DNA from: Opitutus sp. GAS368
GTDB lineage: Bacteria; Verrucomicrobiota; Verrucomicrobiae; Opitutales; UBA953
Assembly (NCBI GenBank): GCA_943332745.1
Contig: CALQQQ010000012.1
Location: 1-11,798 of the forward strand
Direction of reading: 5' to 3'
DNA: 11,798 nucleotides
Made by a program: the position numbers and the translations under genes. How positions within the stretch are numbered: the stretch's first letter is position 1; every line of letters starts with the position of its first letter. Positions 1-7,313 of this stretch are shown one piece after another. The notes under the pieces were generated by a model that did no database searches, had not been told where the DNA came from, and saw only the letters and a program-made list of their open reading frames with translations.

Positions 1-1
1 C

Positions 2-193
2 CGCGACGCCCAAGCCGCACTCTGGAAGTCCGGCGTTGCCCTCGCCGGCCCGGATAGCGATGCCCTGAAATCCGAGTGGCGTCAAAGCAACGGCAAGGGC
101 GTCCATTTTAGCGGACCCGGACTCCGGGAGCATGCGGCGCGCTGGGCCGAACGCATTACGCCTTGGCTCGAAGAGCAGCTTGCCCGTAAATAA
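2..193 (+). CDS. SASA-family (sialate O-acetylesterase-like) carbohydrate esterase, C-terminal fragment
   Basis: This is the last 63 codons of a gene that begins upstream of the window, read in the frame starting at base 2 and ending in TAA at 191-193. The tail has the pattern seen at the C-terminus of SASA/DUF303 esterases: 'GVHFSGPGLREHAARWAERI' followed by TPWLE. The His codon at 104-106 would be the catalytic His of an SGNH-type hydrolase. Family members remove O-acetyl groups from sugars such as sialic acid or plant polysaccharides, usually outside the cytoplasm; the substrate here cannot be told. The residue three before the His, where many SGNH enzymes carry the catalytic Asp (DxxH), is Lys, so the Asp may lie elsewhere or the alignment may differ. 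The P450 gene starts 5 bp after the stop, suggesting co-transcription. The identification rests on one motif block, so it is moderately sure. Confidence 0.65.
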   Translation, partial: RDAQAALWKSGVALAGPDSDALKSEWRQSNGKGVHFSGPGLREHAARWAERITPWLEEQLARK

Positions 194-198
194 AGTCT

Positions 199-1365
199 AT
201 GTTCGGCGGAAAATGTCCCTTCGGCCACAAGCCGTCCGACCCCTTCAAGGCGAAGCGGGAAGAAGCCCCCATCGCCCGCTACGCATTCCAAGGCGAAGAG
301 ATCCCGATGATCCTGCGCCATGCCGATGTCCGGAAAGCGGCGAAAGATTGGCAGACCTACAGCTCCGACGCACCCTTCCGCGTGCCGATCCCTTCCGAGG
401 AAGAAGCACGCTCGATGCGCCAGCTGCCCATCGAGACGAACCCACCCGAGCACTCGGAATACCGGGCCATCGTGGAGCCTTTCTTCAACCGCCCGAAGCT
501 GCCCGAGATGATTACTCAGGTAGAGGCGCTCATCGACGGCCTCTTACGTGAGGCGAAGGCCCGCGACACCGTGGAGGTCGTGCATGGCTTCGCCCTACCC
601 CTCCAAGCCCGCGCCCTCACCTACCTCCTCAACACCACGGAAAGCGAAGCCGACCTTTGGATCGGCTGGGGCATCCACGTCTTCCGCGTGCGCGGAGGCC
701 TCAAGAAAGGCGTCGAGCTCGAGGATTATCTCACGCGTAAGTTCGACGAAGTCAGCCGGCAGCCAGGAAACTGCTTCTTCAGCGCACTGACACAAGCGAG
801 CTTCCGCGGCCGTCCGCTGACGCGCGAAGAGATGATGGGCTTCGCCAACCTCGCCTTTGCCGGCGGACGCGATACGATCATCCATACCGTCGCCTGCGCG
901 CTGGGTCACCTCGCGGCGAATCCCGATGCGCTGGCCTATCTTCGCGAAGATCCGAAACGCATCACCCTCGCGAGCGAGGAGTTCTTCCGCTTCTTCATGC
1001 CGCTGACGCACATTGGCCGCGTCTGCCCGGTCGCGACTTCCGTCCACGGCGAACAAGTGCCCGCCGGCGGCCGCGTTTCGCTCGGGTGGGCTTCCGCGAA
1101 TCGCGATGAAACCGTCTTCCCTCAGGCCGAGGAGTTTAAAATCGACCGTAAACCAAACCCGCACCTGTCCTTCGGCTTCGGTGAACACCTCTGCCTCGGC
1201 GCCCCGCACGCCCGGCTCATCGTCCGCACATTGCTCCAGAAATGCGTCGAGCTCGTGGGCTCATTGGAGATCGTGTCGGCGGAAGAACGCGTCGAGGTCG
1301 AACATTCCTACGAACGGAAGCTGGGGTATGAGTCGCTCGTGCTGAAGTTCCGCCCGCGAGCCTGA
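199..1365 (+). CDS. Cytochrome P450 monooxygenase (soluble bacterial class)
   Basis: The 388-residue protein has every core P450 signature. 'PPEHSEYR' (about residues 82-89) matches the B-C region. The I-helix oxygen-activation motif A-G-G-R-D-T is at 221-226. The K-helix ExxR is E261-R264. R274 in 'HIGR' is a likely haem-propionate contact. The haem loop FGFGEHLCLG (325-334) supplies the thiolate ligand C332. The length and the lack of an N-terminal membrane anchor or signal peptide fit a cytoplasmic bacterial P450 that takes electrons from a ferredoxin and ferredoxin reductase. Neither partner gene is in the window. The ATG at 199 is the natural start; it lies 5 bp after the esterase stop with no Shine-Dalgarno sequence, which suggests translational coupling. 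The substrate is unknown. Linkage to a sugar esterase is compatible with a role such as oxidative demethylation of methylated sugars, known for some marine bacterial P450s, but terpene or fatty-acid oxidation is equally possible. Confidence 0.95.
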   Translation: MFGGKCPFGHKPSDPFKAKREEAPIARYAFQGEEIPMILRHADVRKAAKDWQTYSSDAPFRVPIPSEEEARSMRQLPIETNPPEHSEYRAIVEPFFNRPKLPEMITQVEALIDGLLREAKARDTVEVVHGFALPLQARALTYLLNTTESEADLWIGWGIHVFRVRGGLKKGVELEDYLTRKFDEVSRQPGNCFFSALTQASFRGRPLTREEMMGFANLAFAGGRDTIIHTVACALGHLAANPDALAYLREDPKRITLASEEFFRFFMPLTHIGRVCPVATSVHGEQVPAGGRVSLGWASANRDETVFPQAEEFKIDRKPNPHLSFGFGEHLCLGAPHARLIVRTLLQKCVELVGSLEIVSAEERVEVEHSYERKLGYESLVLKFRPRA

Positions 1366-1386
1366 ACGGGGTTGCCAGCCGCCGGG

Positions 1387-1400
1387 GGGTTAACTAACCC
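1387..1400 (+). terminator. Short perfect hairpin just after the P450 gene (possible weak terminator)
   Basis: GGGTTA at 1387-1392 is followed by AC and its exact reverse complement TAACCC at 1395-1400, then a pyrimidine stretch TTCTTC. It begins 21 bp after the P450 stop. The stem is short and there is no true T-run, so a terminator role is only a suggestion; it could also be part of a larger intergenic repeat with the hairpin next to it. Confidence 0.3.
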
Positions 1401-1411
1401 TTCTTCACCCC

Positions 1412-1434
1412 AACCTTCGCCTTGCGGCGGGGTT
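1412..1434 (+). repeat. Intergenic hairpin, resembling a REP-like palindromic unit
   Basis: AACC (1412-1415), one bulged T, then T-CGCC (1417-1421) pair with GGCG-G (1426-1430) and GGTT (1431-1434) around a TTGC loop (1422-1425). One pair (T1417-G1430) is a wobble. The sequence with its left flank (CCCTTCTTCACCCCAACC) resembles intergenic palindromes whose spurious translation reads SPQPSP on one strand and PQGEG on the other, as it does here. Its position directly before a start codon, and a 5' extension of the downstream ORF through it, make the longer reading frame there suspect. Confidence 0.4.
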
Positions 1435-1452
1435 ACAAACACGCACCCCGCC

Positions 1453-3543
1453 ATGTTCGCCTTTAGCCTGACCATCTTCTGGGGAGCCTGCCTGCTCTTC
1501 CTCGTCCAACCGCTGATCGCGCGCTTCATCCTCCCCTGGTTTGGCGGTGGTCCTGCCGTCTGGACGACCTGCATGCTCTTTTTCCAGGTGCTGCTCCTCG
1601 GTGGCTACGCCTACGCCCACTTCAGCATTAGCCGACTGACGCCCCGCCGCCAGGTCATCACCCACCTCTGCCTACTCGCCCTGGCGGTCGCCCTCCTGCC
1701 GATCACCCCCAGTGACCAATGGAAACCGACCGATGGATCGCATGCGGCCGGCCACATCCTGCTGCTACTCCTCGCCTGCCTCGGCCTCCCTTACCTCGTG
1801 CTCTCGGCTACCGGACCGCTACTCCAGGCTTGGTTCAGTAAGGCCAACCCCGGTGTCTCGCCCTATCGCCTCTACGCCCTCTCCAACGTCGGCTCACTCC
1901 TCGCGCTACTCGCCTACCCATTCGTACTCGAACCGCAGCTCGCCCGCCAAGCCCAGGCCAATTGGTGGTCCCTTGGCCTCGCCGTCTACGCCGGCCTCGC
2001 CGGCTGGTGTGGTTACAAAGTCTGGAAGAGCGCGGGCTCCGACCTAACGGCGGCCTCGTCCAACACGCATGAAGAAGCGCCGACGTTGACGCGCCAACTG
2101 CTCTGGTTCGCCTTGCCGGCCTGCGGCGTGATGCTCCTCCTCGCGATCACCAATAAGCTCTGCCAAGATATCGCCGTGGTGCCCTTCCTCTGGGTGCTGC
2201 CGCTCAGCCTCTATCTACTTTCCTTCATCATCAGCTTCGACAGCCCCCGCTGGTACCACCGCGGCTTCTGGTTGCCGCTGCTCGTCTTTCTCCTCGTTAC
2301 AGTGACGTACAACCTGTATGCCGCCGAATCCCATCCGAGCATCACGCCGCTCGCGACGATCTACCTTAGCACGATATTCGTGGCCTGCATGGTCTGCCAC
2401 GGCGAAGTCTTCCGCCTGCGCCCCAGCGCGAGTCGCCTGACTAGTTATTATCTTTCGATTTCCGCCGGCGGCGCCGTGGGCGGGCTCTTTATCGCGCTCG
2501 TCGCCCCATTCATCTTCCCGGACTACTTCGAACTCCACCTCACCCTCTTCCTCACGGCGGCACTCGTGATCCTCGTGGTCCGCCAAGACCCCGCCGCTCC
2601 GCTGCGGAAGGGGATGGCAAACTTGGCTTGGGTCGTGCCCTTCCTCGCTCTCGCCGGCCTCGGCTACGCCCTGAGCAACATCGCCACAAACTCCCTCAGT
2701 GGCGCCGTGAGCGTCACCCGTGGCTTCTACGGCGTGCTCAAGGTGACGGAGACCGATAAAGATAACCCAGCCCGCCACCTCCTCACCCTTCAACACGGCG
2801 CAACCATCCACGGCCTGCAATATCAGAGCGCCGAACGCCGGACGGACCCCACGAGCTACTACACCTCCACGAGCGGGGTCGGGAGGCTCTTGCGCACCTA
2901 TAAGCCGACCGGCGGCCGGCGTGTTGGCGCCGTCGGCCTAGGCTCAGGCACCCTCGCCGCCTGGGGCCGCCCAGGCGATACGTTCCGCTTCTACGAGATT
3001 AACGATGACGTCGCTCGCCTCGCGACGAGCACCTTCACCTACCTCAAGGATTCTAAGGCGAAGACTGAACTCGTCATGGGCGACGCCCGGCTCTCGATGG
3101 AACGAGAGGCCGACCAAAAGTATGATATCATCATCCTCGACGCCTTTAGCAGCGACGCCATTCCGGTCCACCTGCTCACGCTCGAAGCCTTCGCTCACTA
3201 TCAGCGTCATCTCACGAAGGACGGGGTCATCGTCATCCATGTCTCCAACCGCTATCTCGATCTGCATCCCATCGTCTACCGGATTGCGGAAAAGATCGGC
3301 CTGCCCGCCATCACGATCGATGATACGGATACTTCCGCCGAGGACGATGGCTTCTACGGCTCCGATTGGATCCTTCTGACCCGCAACGCCGACCTCCTCC
3401 AGCAACCTCTCCTCCGCGACGCGACGAAACCGCCGGTGGAATTCTCGGCCCGCGTCCTGGCTTGGACCGATGAACGCAGCGATCTCCTGCGTATCCTGGT
3501 CTCGGAACCCGACAGCTTCCTTCGCTGGCTCCAAGGGCTCTGA
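1453..3543 (+). CDS. Polytopic membrane protein fused to a spermidine-synthase-like SAM-fold domain (fused MFS/spermidine synthase type)
   Basis: The 696-residue protein has two parts. Residues 1 to about 430 form roughly ten hydrophobic segments, starting with TM1 at 2-26 and TM2 at 37-58. Residues from about 440 form a Rossmann methyltransferase-like domain: glycine loop GLGSGT (495-500), acidic E515 closing strand 2, GDAR (543-546) and DAFSSDAIP (563-571), the layout of spermidine synthases. Fused proteins of this kind are common in bacteria, but their product is not established, and polyamine synthesis should not be assumed. I chose ATG 1453 because TM1 starts immediately there. An in-frame TTG at 1372 would add 27 residues encoded by the intergenic hairpin region. 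No Shine-Dalgarno sequence precedes the ATG; the leader is C-rich. The gene stands between two spacers (87 and 79 bp) and may be its own transcription unit. Confidence 0.88.
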   Translation: MFAFSLTIFWGACLLFLVQPLIARFILPWFGGGPAVWTTCMLFFQVLLLGGYAYAHFSISRLTPRRQVITHLCLLALAVALLPITPSDQWKPTDGSHAAGHILLLLLACLGLPYLVLSATGPLLQAWFSKANPGVSPYRLYALSNVGSLLALLAYPFVLEPQLARQAQANWWSLGLAVYAGLAGWCGYKVWKSAGSDLTAASSNTHEEAPTLTRQLLWFALPACGVMLLLAITNKLCQDIAVVPFLWVLPLSLYLLSFIISFDSPRWYHRGFWLPLLVFLLVTVTYNLYAAESHPSITPLATIYLSTIFVACMVCHGEVFRLRPSASRLTSYYLSISAGGAVGGLFIALVAPFIFPDYFELHLTLFLTAALVILVVRQDPAAPLRKGMANLAWVVPFLALAGLGYALSNIATNSLSGAVSVTRGFYGVLKVTETDKDNPARHLLTLQHGATIHGLQYQSAERRTDPTSYYTSTSGVGRLLRTYKPTGGRRVGAVGLGSGTLAAWGRPGDTFRFYEINDDVARLATSTFTYLKDSKAKTELVMGDARLSMEREADQKYDIIILDAFSSDAIPVHLLTLEAFAHYQRHLTKDGVIVIHVSNRYLDLHPIVYRIAEKIGLPAITIDDTDTSAEDDGFYGSDWILLTRNADLLQQPLLRDATKPPVEFSARVLAWTDERSDLLRILVSEPDSFLRWLQGL

Positions 3544-3552
3544 GGTCAGCTT

Positions 3553-3582
3553 GAAGATGAACGATGAAGGATGGATGAAGGA
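3553..3582 (+). repeat. GATGAAGGA intergenic repeat, copy 1
   Basis: This spacer segment contains the nonamer GATGAAGGA twice (3563-3571 and 3574-3582), preceded by the related unit GATGAAC. Part of it (GATGAACGATGAAGGAT) matches 14 of 17 bases of the reverse strand of the 9484-9616 spacer. It contains in-frame ATGs (such as 3557) that an automatic caller could wrongly take as the start of the next gene. I saw the nonamer only in these two spacers. Confidence 0.6.
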
Positions 3583-3622
3583 CATTGCCCGAAAGCCTTC
3601 GTCGGACTATCCCTACCCCTCC

Positions 3623-6271
3623 ATGAGCCCTGTCAGTCTCACTCTTGCCCTGCTTTGCGGAGCCCTGAGCTGCCTAGCCGCCGAGCCGGCGAAGAAGGCG
3701 GCTAAGGTTCAGCCGCAACCCTGGGGCACCTGGGTTGAGGCGGACTTTCCGTTCTTCTCGTCCATCCTCGACGCCCGCCGCGACGGACTGGGTAAGAATA
3801 ATCTCACACCTCGCGGACTTATCATCAAGTTACCCAACGACTGCTGGGCCTGCTTCGACACCGACCTGCTCCGCGTCTCCGCCGTCTGGCGCGGCAAGGG
3901 CGTGAGCGACAAGGCCCTCGCCCCTGGCTCCTACCTCGACCCGAGCCGCAAGACCCTGGGTGGACAATTTCCGGCGCCGCAACCCGAGGGTAAGCTCTGG
4001 GTCGGCCATGCAATCATTCCTGGCTGGCAGCTCGGTTCGACAGTCGACAGGAAGGACCCCCGCTCCGCCGCCCCGTCGCCCGAGGAAGTCGGCCGCGGTC
4101 CTATTCCGACCACGCTCGGCCAATTCCAATCCGTCGAACTTGTCGGCCAAGACGTCGTTCTGACCTATCGCGTGGCCGACGCGACCATCCGCGAGTTTTG
4201 GAAGGCCTCCGAACGCGATGGCCGTATTGTCGTCGAACGTCACCTATCGCTCTCCGCCCACGCCAAAGACCTGCTCCTCGTCATCGGCACGCGCTACCAA
4301 GGCCCGTCGCAGGAACTCGAAGCTGGCGTGACTGTTAGCGGCCCCGCGGAGCTCGCGCATGACGCCGACTTTTTCGCGGTGAAGGTCCCGGCCAACGTCG
4401 CTCCTGCCGCCATCTGCGTCTCGCTCTGCGATGAACACCCCGCCCCAAGCATCGCCGCTGTGGCCAGCCCTTCCGGCCCGACGGCCCCGCGCTGGCAGCC
4501 CTCGGTCGACACCCAGATCGCCCTCAGCTCCGCCAAGGACGCCTACGTCATCGACCACGTCGGCCTGCCGGTCGATAATCCCTGGAAACGCGCCGTCCGC
4601 ACGGGCGACATCCAATTCCTCAAGGATGGTACGGCGGTCGTGGTCACCCTCGATGGCGACGTTTGGCTCGCCCGCGGACTCAAAGAAGGCTCCACCAAGG
4701 CGACCTGGCGCCGCTTCGCCTCGGGCCTACACGAGCCGATGACCTGCGCCATCCGTGATGAGCAGATTTACGTCTTCGACCGCAATGGTATCTGGCGCCT
4801 CCGCGACACGAACGGCGATGGCGAAGCCGACGTCCATGAACTCTTCTCCAACGCCTTCGCCCAGACGGCCGACATGCGTGAATTCCCGAGCACCATCCGA
4901 CTCGCCCCGAAAGGCGAGTTTGTCATCGGCAAAGGCGGCCAAGAAGCGACGACCATCGGCAAGCATAATGGTAGCATCCTCCGCGTCTCTGCCGATGGGC
5001 AGACGGCTACCCTGCTCGGCCATGGCTTCCGCCAGCCCAACCTTTCCGTCAATACTCGCACGGGCCTGGTCGTCGCCAGCGACCAGCAGGGACAGTATAT
5101 CCCCAGCACCCCACTCCACGTCGTCAAGGACGACCAGTTCTACGGCTTCCTGAGCGACAAGCTACCCAAGGAGAAATACCCCGCCCCCATCGCCGAGCCG
5201 CTCACCTGGATTCCGCACGCCGTCAACGCCTCCGCCCTTTCCCAGGTCTGGCTCTTCGACGCCAAGATGGGGCCGCTCAACGACGAGATGGTGCAGATCT
5301 GCTTCAATCAGCCCGACCTCCTCCGCGTGCTCTGGAACCATCGCGGCTCTCGACCGCAGGCCAGCGTCGTGAGCATCGCCAGTGATTTCGCTACGCCCCC
5401 GCTGAACGGCTCCGTCAATCCCGCCGACGGCCAGCTCTATATCGCCGGCTTCCAGATCATCGGCTGGGGCAACACGCTCAACACCCTCACTGGCATCGAA
5501 CGCGTCCGCCATACCGGCGTACCTCCGCTGACGCCCCGCGAAATCATCCCGACGGACCGCGGCATCCTGCTACGTTTCGATGTCGTCCTCGATCCAGCCA
5601 AGGCGACGAACCCGGACAACTACTCCTTCGCAACCTGGCATTACAAACGCGCCCCCTCCTACGGCTCGGCCCAATACAAAGCCGATGGTAAGACCGGTAA
5701 CGATTGGCTGACCGCCAGCAGCGCCTATCTGAGCACGGACGGTAAGAGCGTCTTCATCGGCGTCCCTGGACTGAAGCCCGTCGAACAGCTGCGCATCGGC
5801 TGGGGCATCGCTTCCGCGGCCGGCGTCGAGATGCGCCAGAACGCTTATACGACGCCGTACGAGTTCACTCCGTTCGATCCTAAAGCCGAAGGCTTCGGCT
5901 CGATTGAAATCGACCTGACGCCTCGCACCGCCGCGGCGAAGAAAGCTGAGATTGTCTCCGCCGACGAAGGTAAGCGTCTCGCTACGATGTTCGGCTGCGT
6001 CGCCTGCCACTCCGTCAGCGAAACCGTGATGGTCAACGTCGGCCCGAGCTGGAAAGGCCTCTTCGGCTCTAAGCGCGACTACGTCTCCGAAAAGGGCAAG
6101 AAAGGTTCGCTCATCGCCGACGCGACGTACCTTCGCGAATCCATCCTCGAGCCGAACGCGAAGAAGCACGCCTCCTTCCTTAGATCGGAATTCGCCATGC
6201 CGAGCTTCGCCGGCGTGCTTTCCGATGCCCAGGTCGAGTCAATCATCCTCTACCTCCAATCCCTCAAGTAA
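3623..6271 (+). CDS. Secreted DUF6797-like / beta-propeller / cytochrome c protein
   Basis: The 882-residue protein starts with a signal peptide (about 1-20, ending LAA before EPAKK). An N-terminal region rich in W and F (about 35-220) with NLTPRG (60-65) and DCWACFDTDLLRVSAVW (73-89) resembles the DUF6797 domain seen next to cytochromes in Planctomycetes and Verrucomicrobia. From about 325 to 650 there are blade-like repeats typical of a sugar-dehydrogenase or NHL-like propeller, with D-T-N-G-D-G-E-A-D at 395-403, a probable calcium loop. The C-terminal 100 residues are a class I cytochrome c: CVACH (C792, C795, H796) binds haem and M859 is the likely distal ligand. It probably passes electrons in the periplasm, perhaps from oxidation of a sugar or alcohol; the substrate is unknown. 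ATG 3623 was chosen for the signal peptide; upstream ATGs lie in a repeat. The O-methyltransferase follows after 1 bp. Confidence 0.85.
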   Translation: MSPVSLTLALLCGALSCLAAEPAKKAAKVQPQPWGTWVEADFPFFSSILDARRDGLGKNNLTPRGLIIKLPNDCWACFDTDLLRVSAVWRGKGVSDKALAPGSYLDPSRKTLGGQFPAPQPEGKLWVGHAIIPGWQLGSTVDRKDPRSAAPSPEEVGRGPIPTTLGQFQSVELVGQDVVLTYRVADATIREFWKASERDGRIVVERHLSLSAHAKDLLLVIGTRYQGPSQELEAGVTVSGPAELAHDADFFAVKVPANVAPAAICVSLCDEHPAPSIAAVASPSGPTAPRWQPSVDTQIALSSAKDAYVIDHVGLPVDNPWKRAVRTGDIQFLKDGTAVVVTLDGDVWLARGLKEGSTKATWRRFASGLHEPMTCAIRDEQIYVFDRNGIWRLRDTNGDGEADVHELFSNAFAQTADMREFPSTIRLAPKGEFVIGKGGQEATTIGKHNGSILRVSADGQTATLLGHGFRQPNLSVNTRTGLVVASDQQGQYIPSTPLHVVKDDQFYGFLSDKLPKEKYPAPIAEPLTWIPHAVNASALSQVWLFDAKMGPLNDEMVQICFNQPDLLRVLWNHRGSRPQASVVSIASDFATPPLNGSVNPADGQLYIAGFQIIGWGNTLNTLTGIERVRHTGVPPLTPREIIPTDRGILLRFDVVLDPAKATNPDNYSFATWHYKRAPSYGSAQYKADGKTGNDWLTASSAYLSTDGKSVFIGVPGLKPVEQLRIGWGIASAAGVEMRQNAYTTPYEFTPFDPKAEGFGSIEIDLTPRTAAAKKAEIVSADEGKRLATMFGCVACHSVSETVMVNVGPSWKGLFGSKRDYVSEKGKKGSLIADATYLRESILEPNAKKHASFLRSEFAMPSFAGVLSDAQVESIILYLQSLK

Positions 6272-6272
6272 C

Positions 6273-7310
6273 ATGTCACCCTCGCTCGACCTTACCCGCG
6301 CGCCCGCCCACGATCCGCTGGAAATCTATCGCTTCCGCGACGGGCTATATGCCGTCGACCTGATTGCCGCCGCCATCACGGAATTTGACCTCTTCACGAA
6401 GCTCGCCACGAAGCCTGCCGATCTAGCCACCGTCTGCCGCGACCTCGGCACGCATCGCCGTCCGACCGACGTGATGCTGACGCTCTTCGCCGCCAACGGC
6501 TTCCTCGCCCTCAAGGACGGCGTCTACTCCACCACCCCTCTCGGACAGGAGCATCTCGTCAGCACCTCGCCGATCTTCCTGGGTGCCTATTACGCCTCGC
6601 TCAAGGACCGTCCGGTGGTGAAGGACTTTATCATCATCCTAAAGACCGACAAGCCCGCCAACTGGGGCAGCTACAAGGACGAGAAGCCCTGGAGCGAAGC
6701 GATGCTCACCGACGCCTTTGCGACTAGCTTTACCGCGGCCATGGATTCACGCGGCTTCACGCTCGGCCCGGCGATGGCCAAGGCTTCGCCGATTGGCGCC
6801 CGCACCCGCCTCCTCGACATCGCTGGCGGCTCGGGCATCTACGCGTGCGCACTCGTCGCCAATCACGCCAACCTAACCGCAACGGTCTTCGAACGCGCCC
6901 CGGTCGACGGCATCACCCGCAAGATGATCGCCAAGCGCGGCTTCCAGGACCGCGTTGACGTCAAGGCCGGCGACATGTTCACCGAATCCCTACCCACGGG
7001 CTACGACGTCCACCTATTCTCTAACGTCCTGCATGACTGGGATACCGACAAGGTCCGCTTCCTGCTCGCCGCTTCCGCGAAGGCTCTGCCTAAGGGCGGA
7101 CTGCTCATCGTCCACGACGCCCACCTGAACGACACCAAGACTGGCCCGGCTCCGGTGGCCGCCTATTCGGCCCTGTTGATGAGCGTGACCGAAGGCCGTT
7201 GCTACGGCACCGGCGAGATGCGTGACCTGCTAACCGAAGCCGGCTTTACCAATATCCGTCATCAGGACACCGCCTGCGATCGTAGCATCGTCACCGCCGT
7301 CCGGAATTAA
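6273..7310 (+). CDS. SAM-dependent O-methyltransferase (Methyltransf_2 / acetylserotonin-OMT-like)
   Basis: The 345-residue cytoplasmic protein has an N-terminal winged-helix dimerisation region (about 15-100, with the pattern ELxxxLA...LA..C..L, then FLALKDGVYSTTPLG). The C-terminal Rossmann domain has the SAM loop LLDIAGGSG (D182, G185-G188). The motif SNVLHDWD places H254 where plant and bacterial O-methyltransferases of this family have their general-base His (H-D-W). Such enzymes methylate hydroxyls of phenols, polyketides or similar small molecules. The substrate is not predictable here. The start at ATG 6273 is 1 bp after the preceding stop (TAAC-ATG), so the two genes are almost certainly co-translated. 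A methyltransferase in a putative catabolic or secreted-enzyme cluster is unusual. It could belong to a natural-product step with the P450 or to detoxification of a phenolic released by the esterases. Confidence 0.9.
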   Translation: MSPSLDLTRAPAHDPLEIYRFRDGLYAVDLIAAAITEFDLFTKLATKPADLATVCRDLGTHRRPTDVMLTLFAANGFLALKDGVYSTTPLGQEHLVSTSPIFLGAYYASLKDRPVVKDFIIILKTDKPANWGSYKDEKPWSEAMLTDAFATSFTAAMDSRGFTLGPAMAKASPIGARTRLLDIAGGSGIYACALVANHANLTATVFERAPVDGITRKMIAKRGFQDRVDVKAGDMFTESLPTGYDVHLFSNVLHDWDTDKVRFLLAASAKALPKGGLLIVHDAHLNDTKTGPAPVAAYSALLMSVTEGRCYGTGEMRDLLTEAGFTNIRHQDTACDRSIVTAVRN

Positions 7311-7313
7311 AGG

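Noticed and set aside
595..1209. A 204-codon open frame on the minus strand inside the P450 gene.
   Set aside because: It lies wholly within a gene with all P450 motifs, and its composition (runs of E, G, A, R, D) is what the opposite strand of GC-rich coding DNA gives.
1372..1452. A 27-residue N-terminal extension of the membrane protein from TTG 1372.
   Set aside because: The extension translates a hairpin-rich intergenic segment, lacks hydrophobicity, and the natural first helix starts at ATG 1453.
1453..3543. Calling this gene a true spermidine synthase (speE).
   Set aside because: The SAM-like domain is fused to about ten membrane segments, a family for which polyamine synthesis is not shown; the active-site region differs from soluble enzymes.
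2944..3585. A 213-codon minus-strand open frame opposite the end of the spermidine-synthase-like gene.
   Set aside because: Its first residues (MSFIHPSSFIF) come from the intergenic repeat and the rest is antisense to the conserved SAM-binding domain.
3470..3622. A 51-residue upstream extension of the cytochrome protein, including ATGs in the repeat.
   Set aside because: It would overlap the previous gene and bury the signal peptide that begins at ATG 3623.
5570..6169. A 199-codon minus-strand open frame opposite the cytochrome c domain.
   Set aside because: Antisense of a region with a clear CxxCH haem motif; no recognisable protein features.
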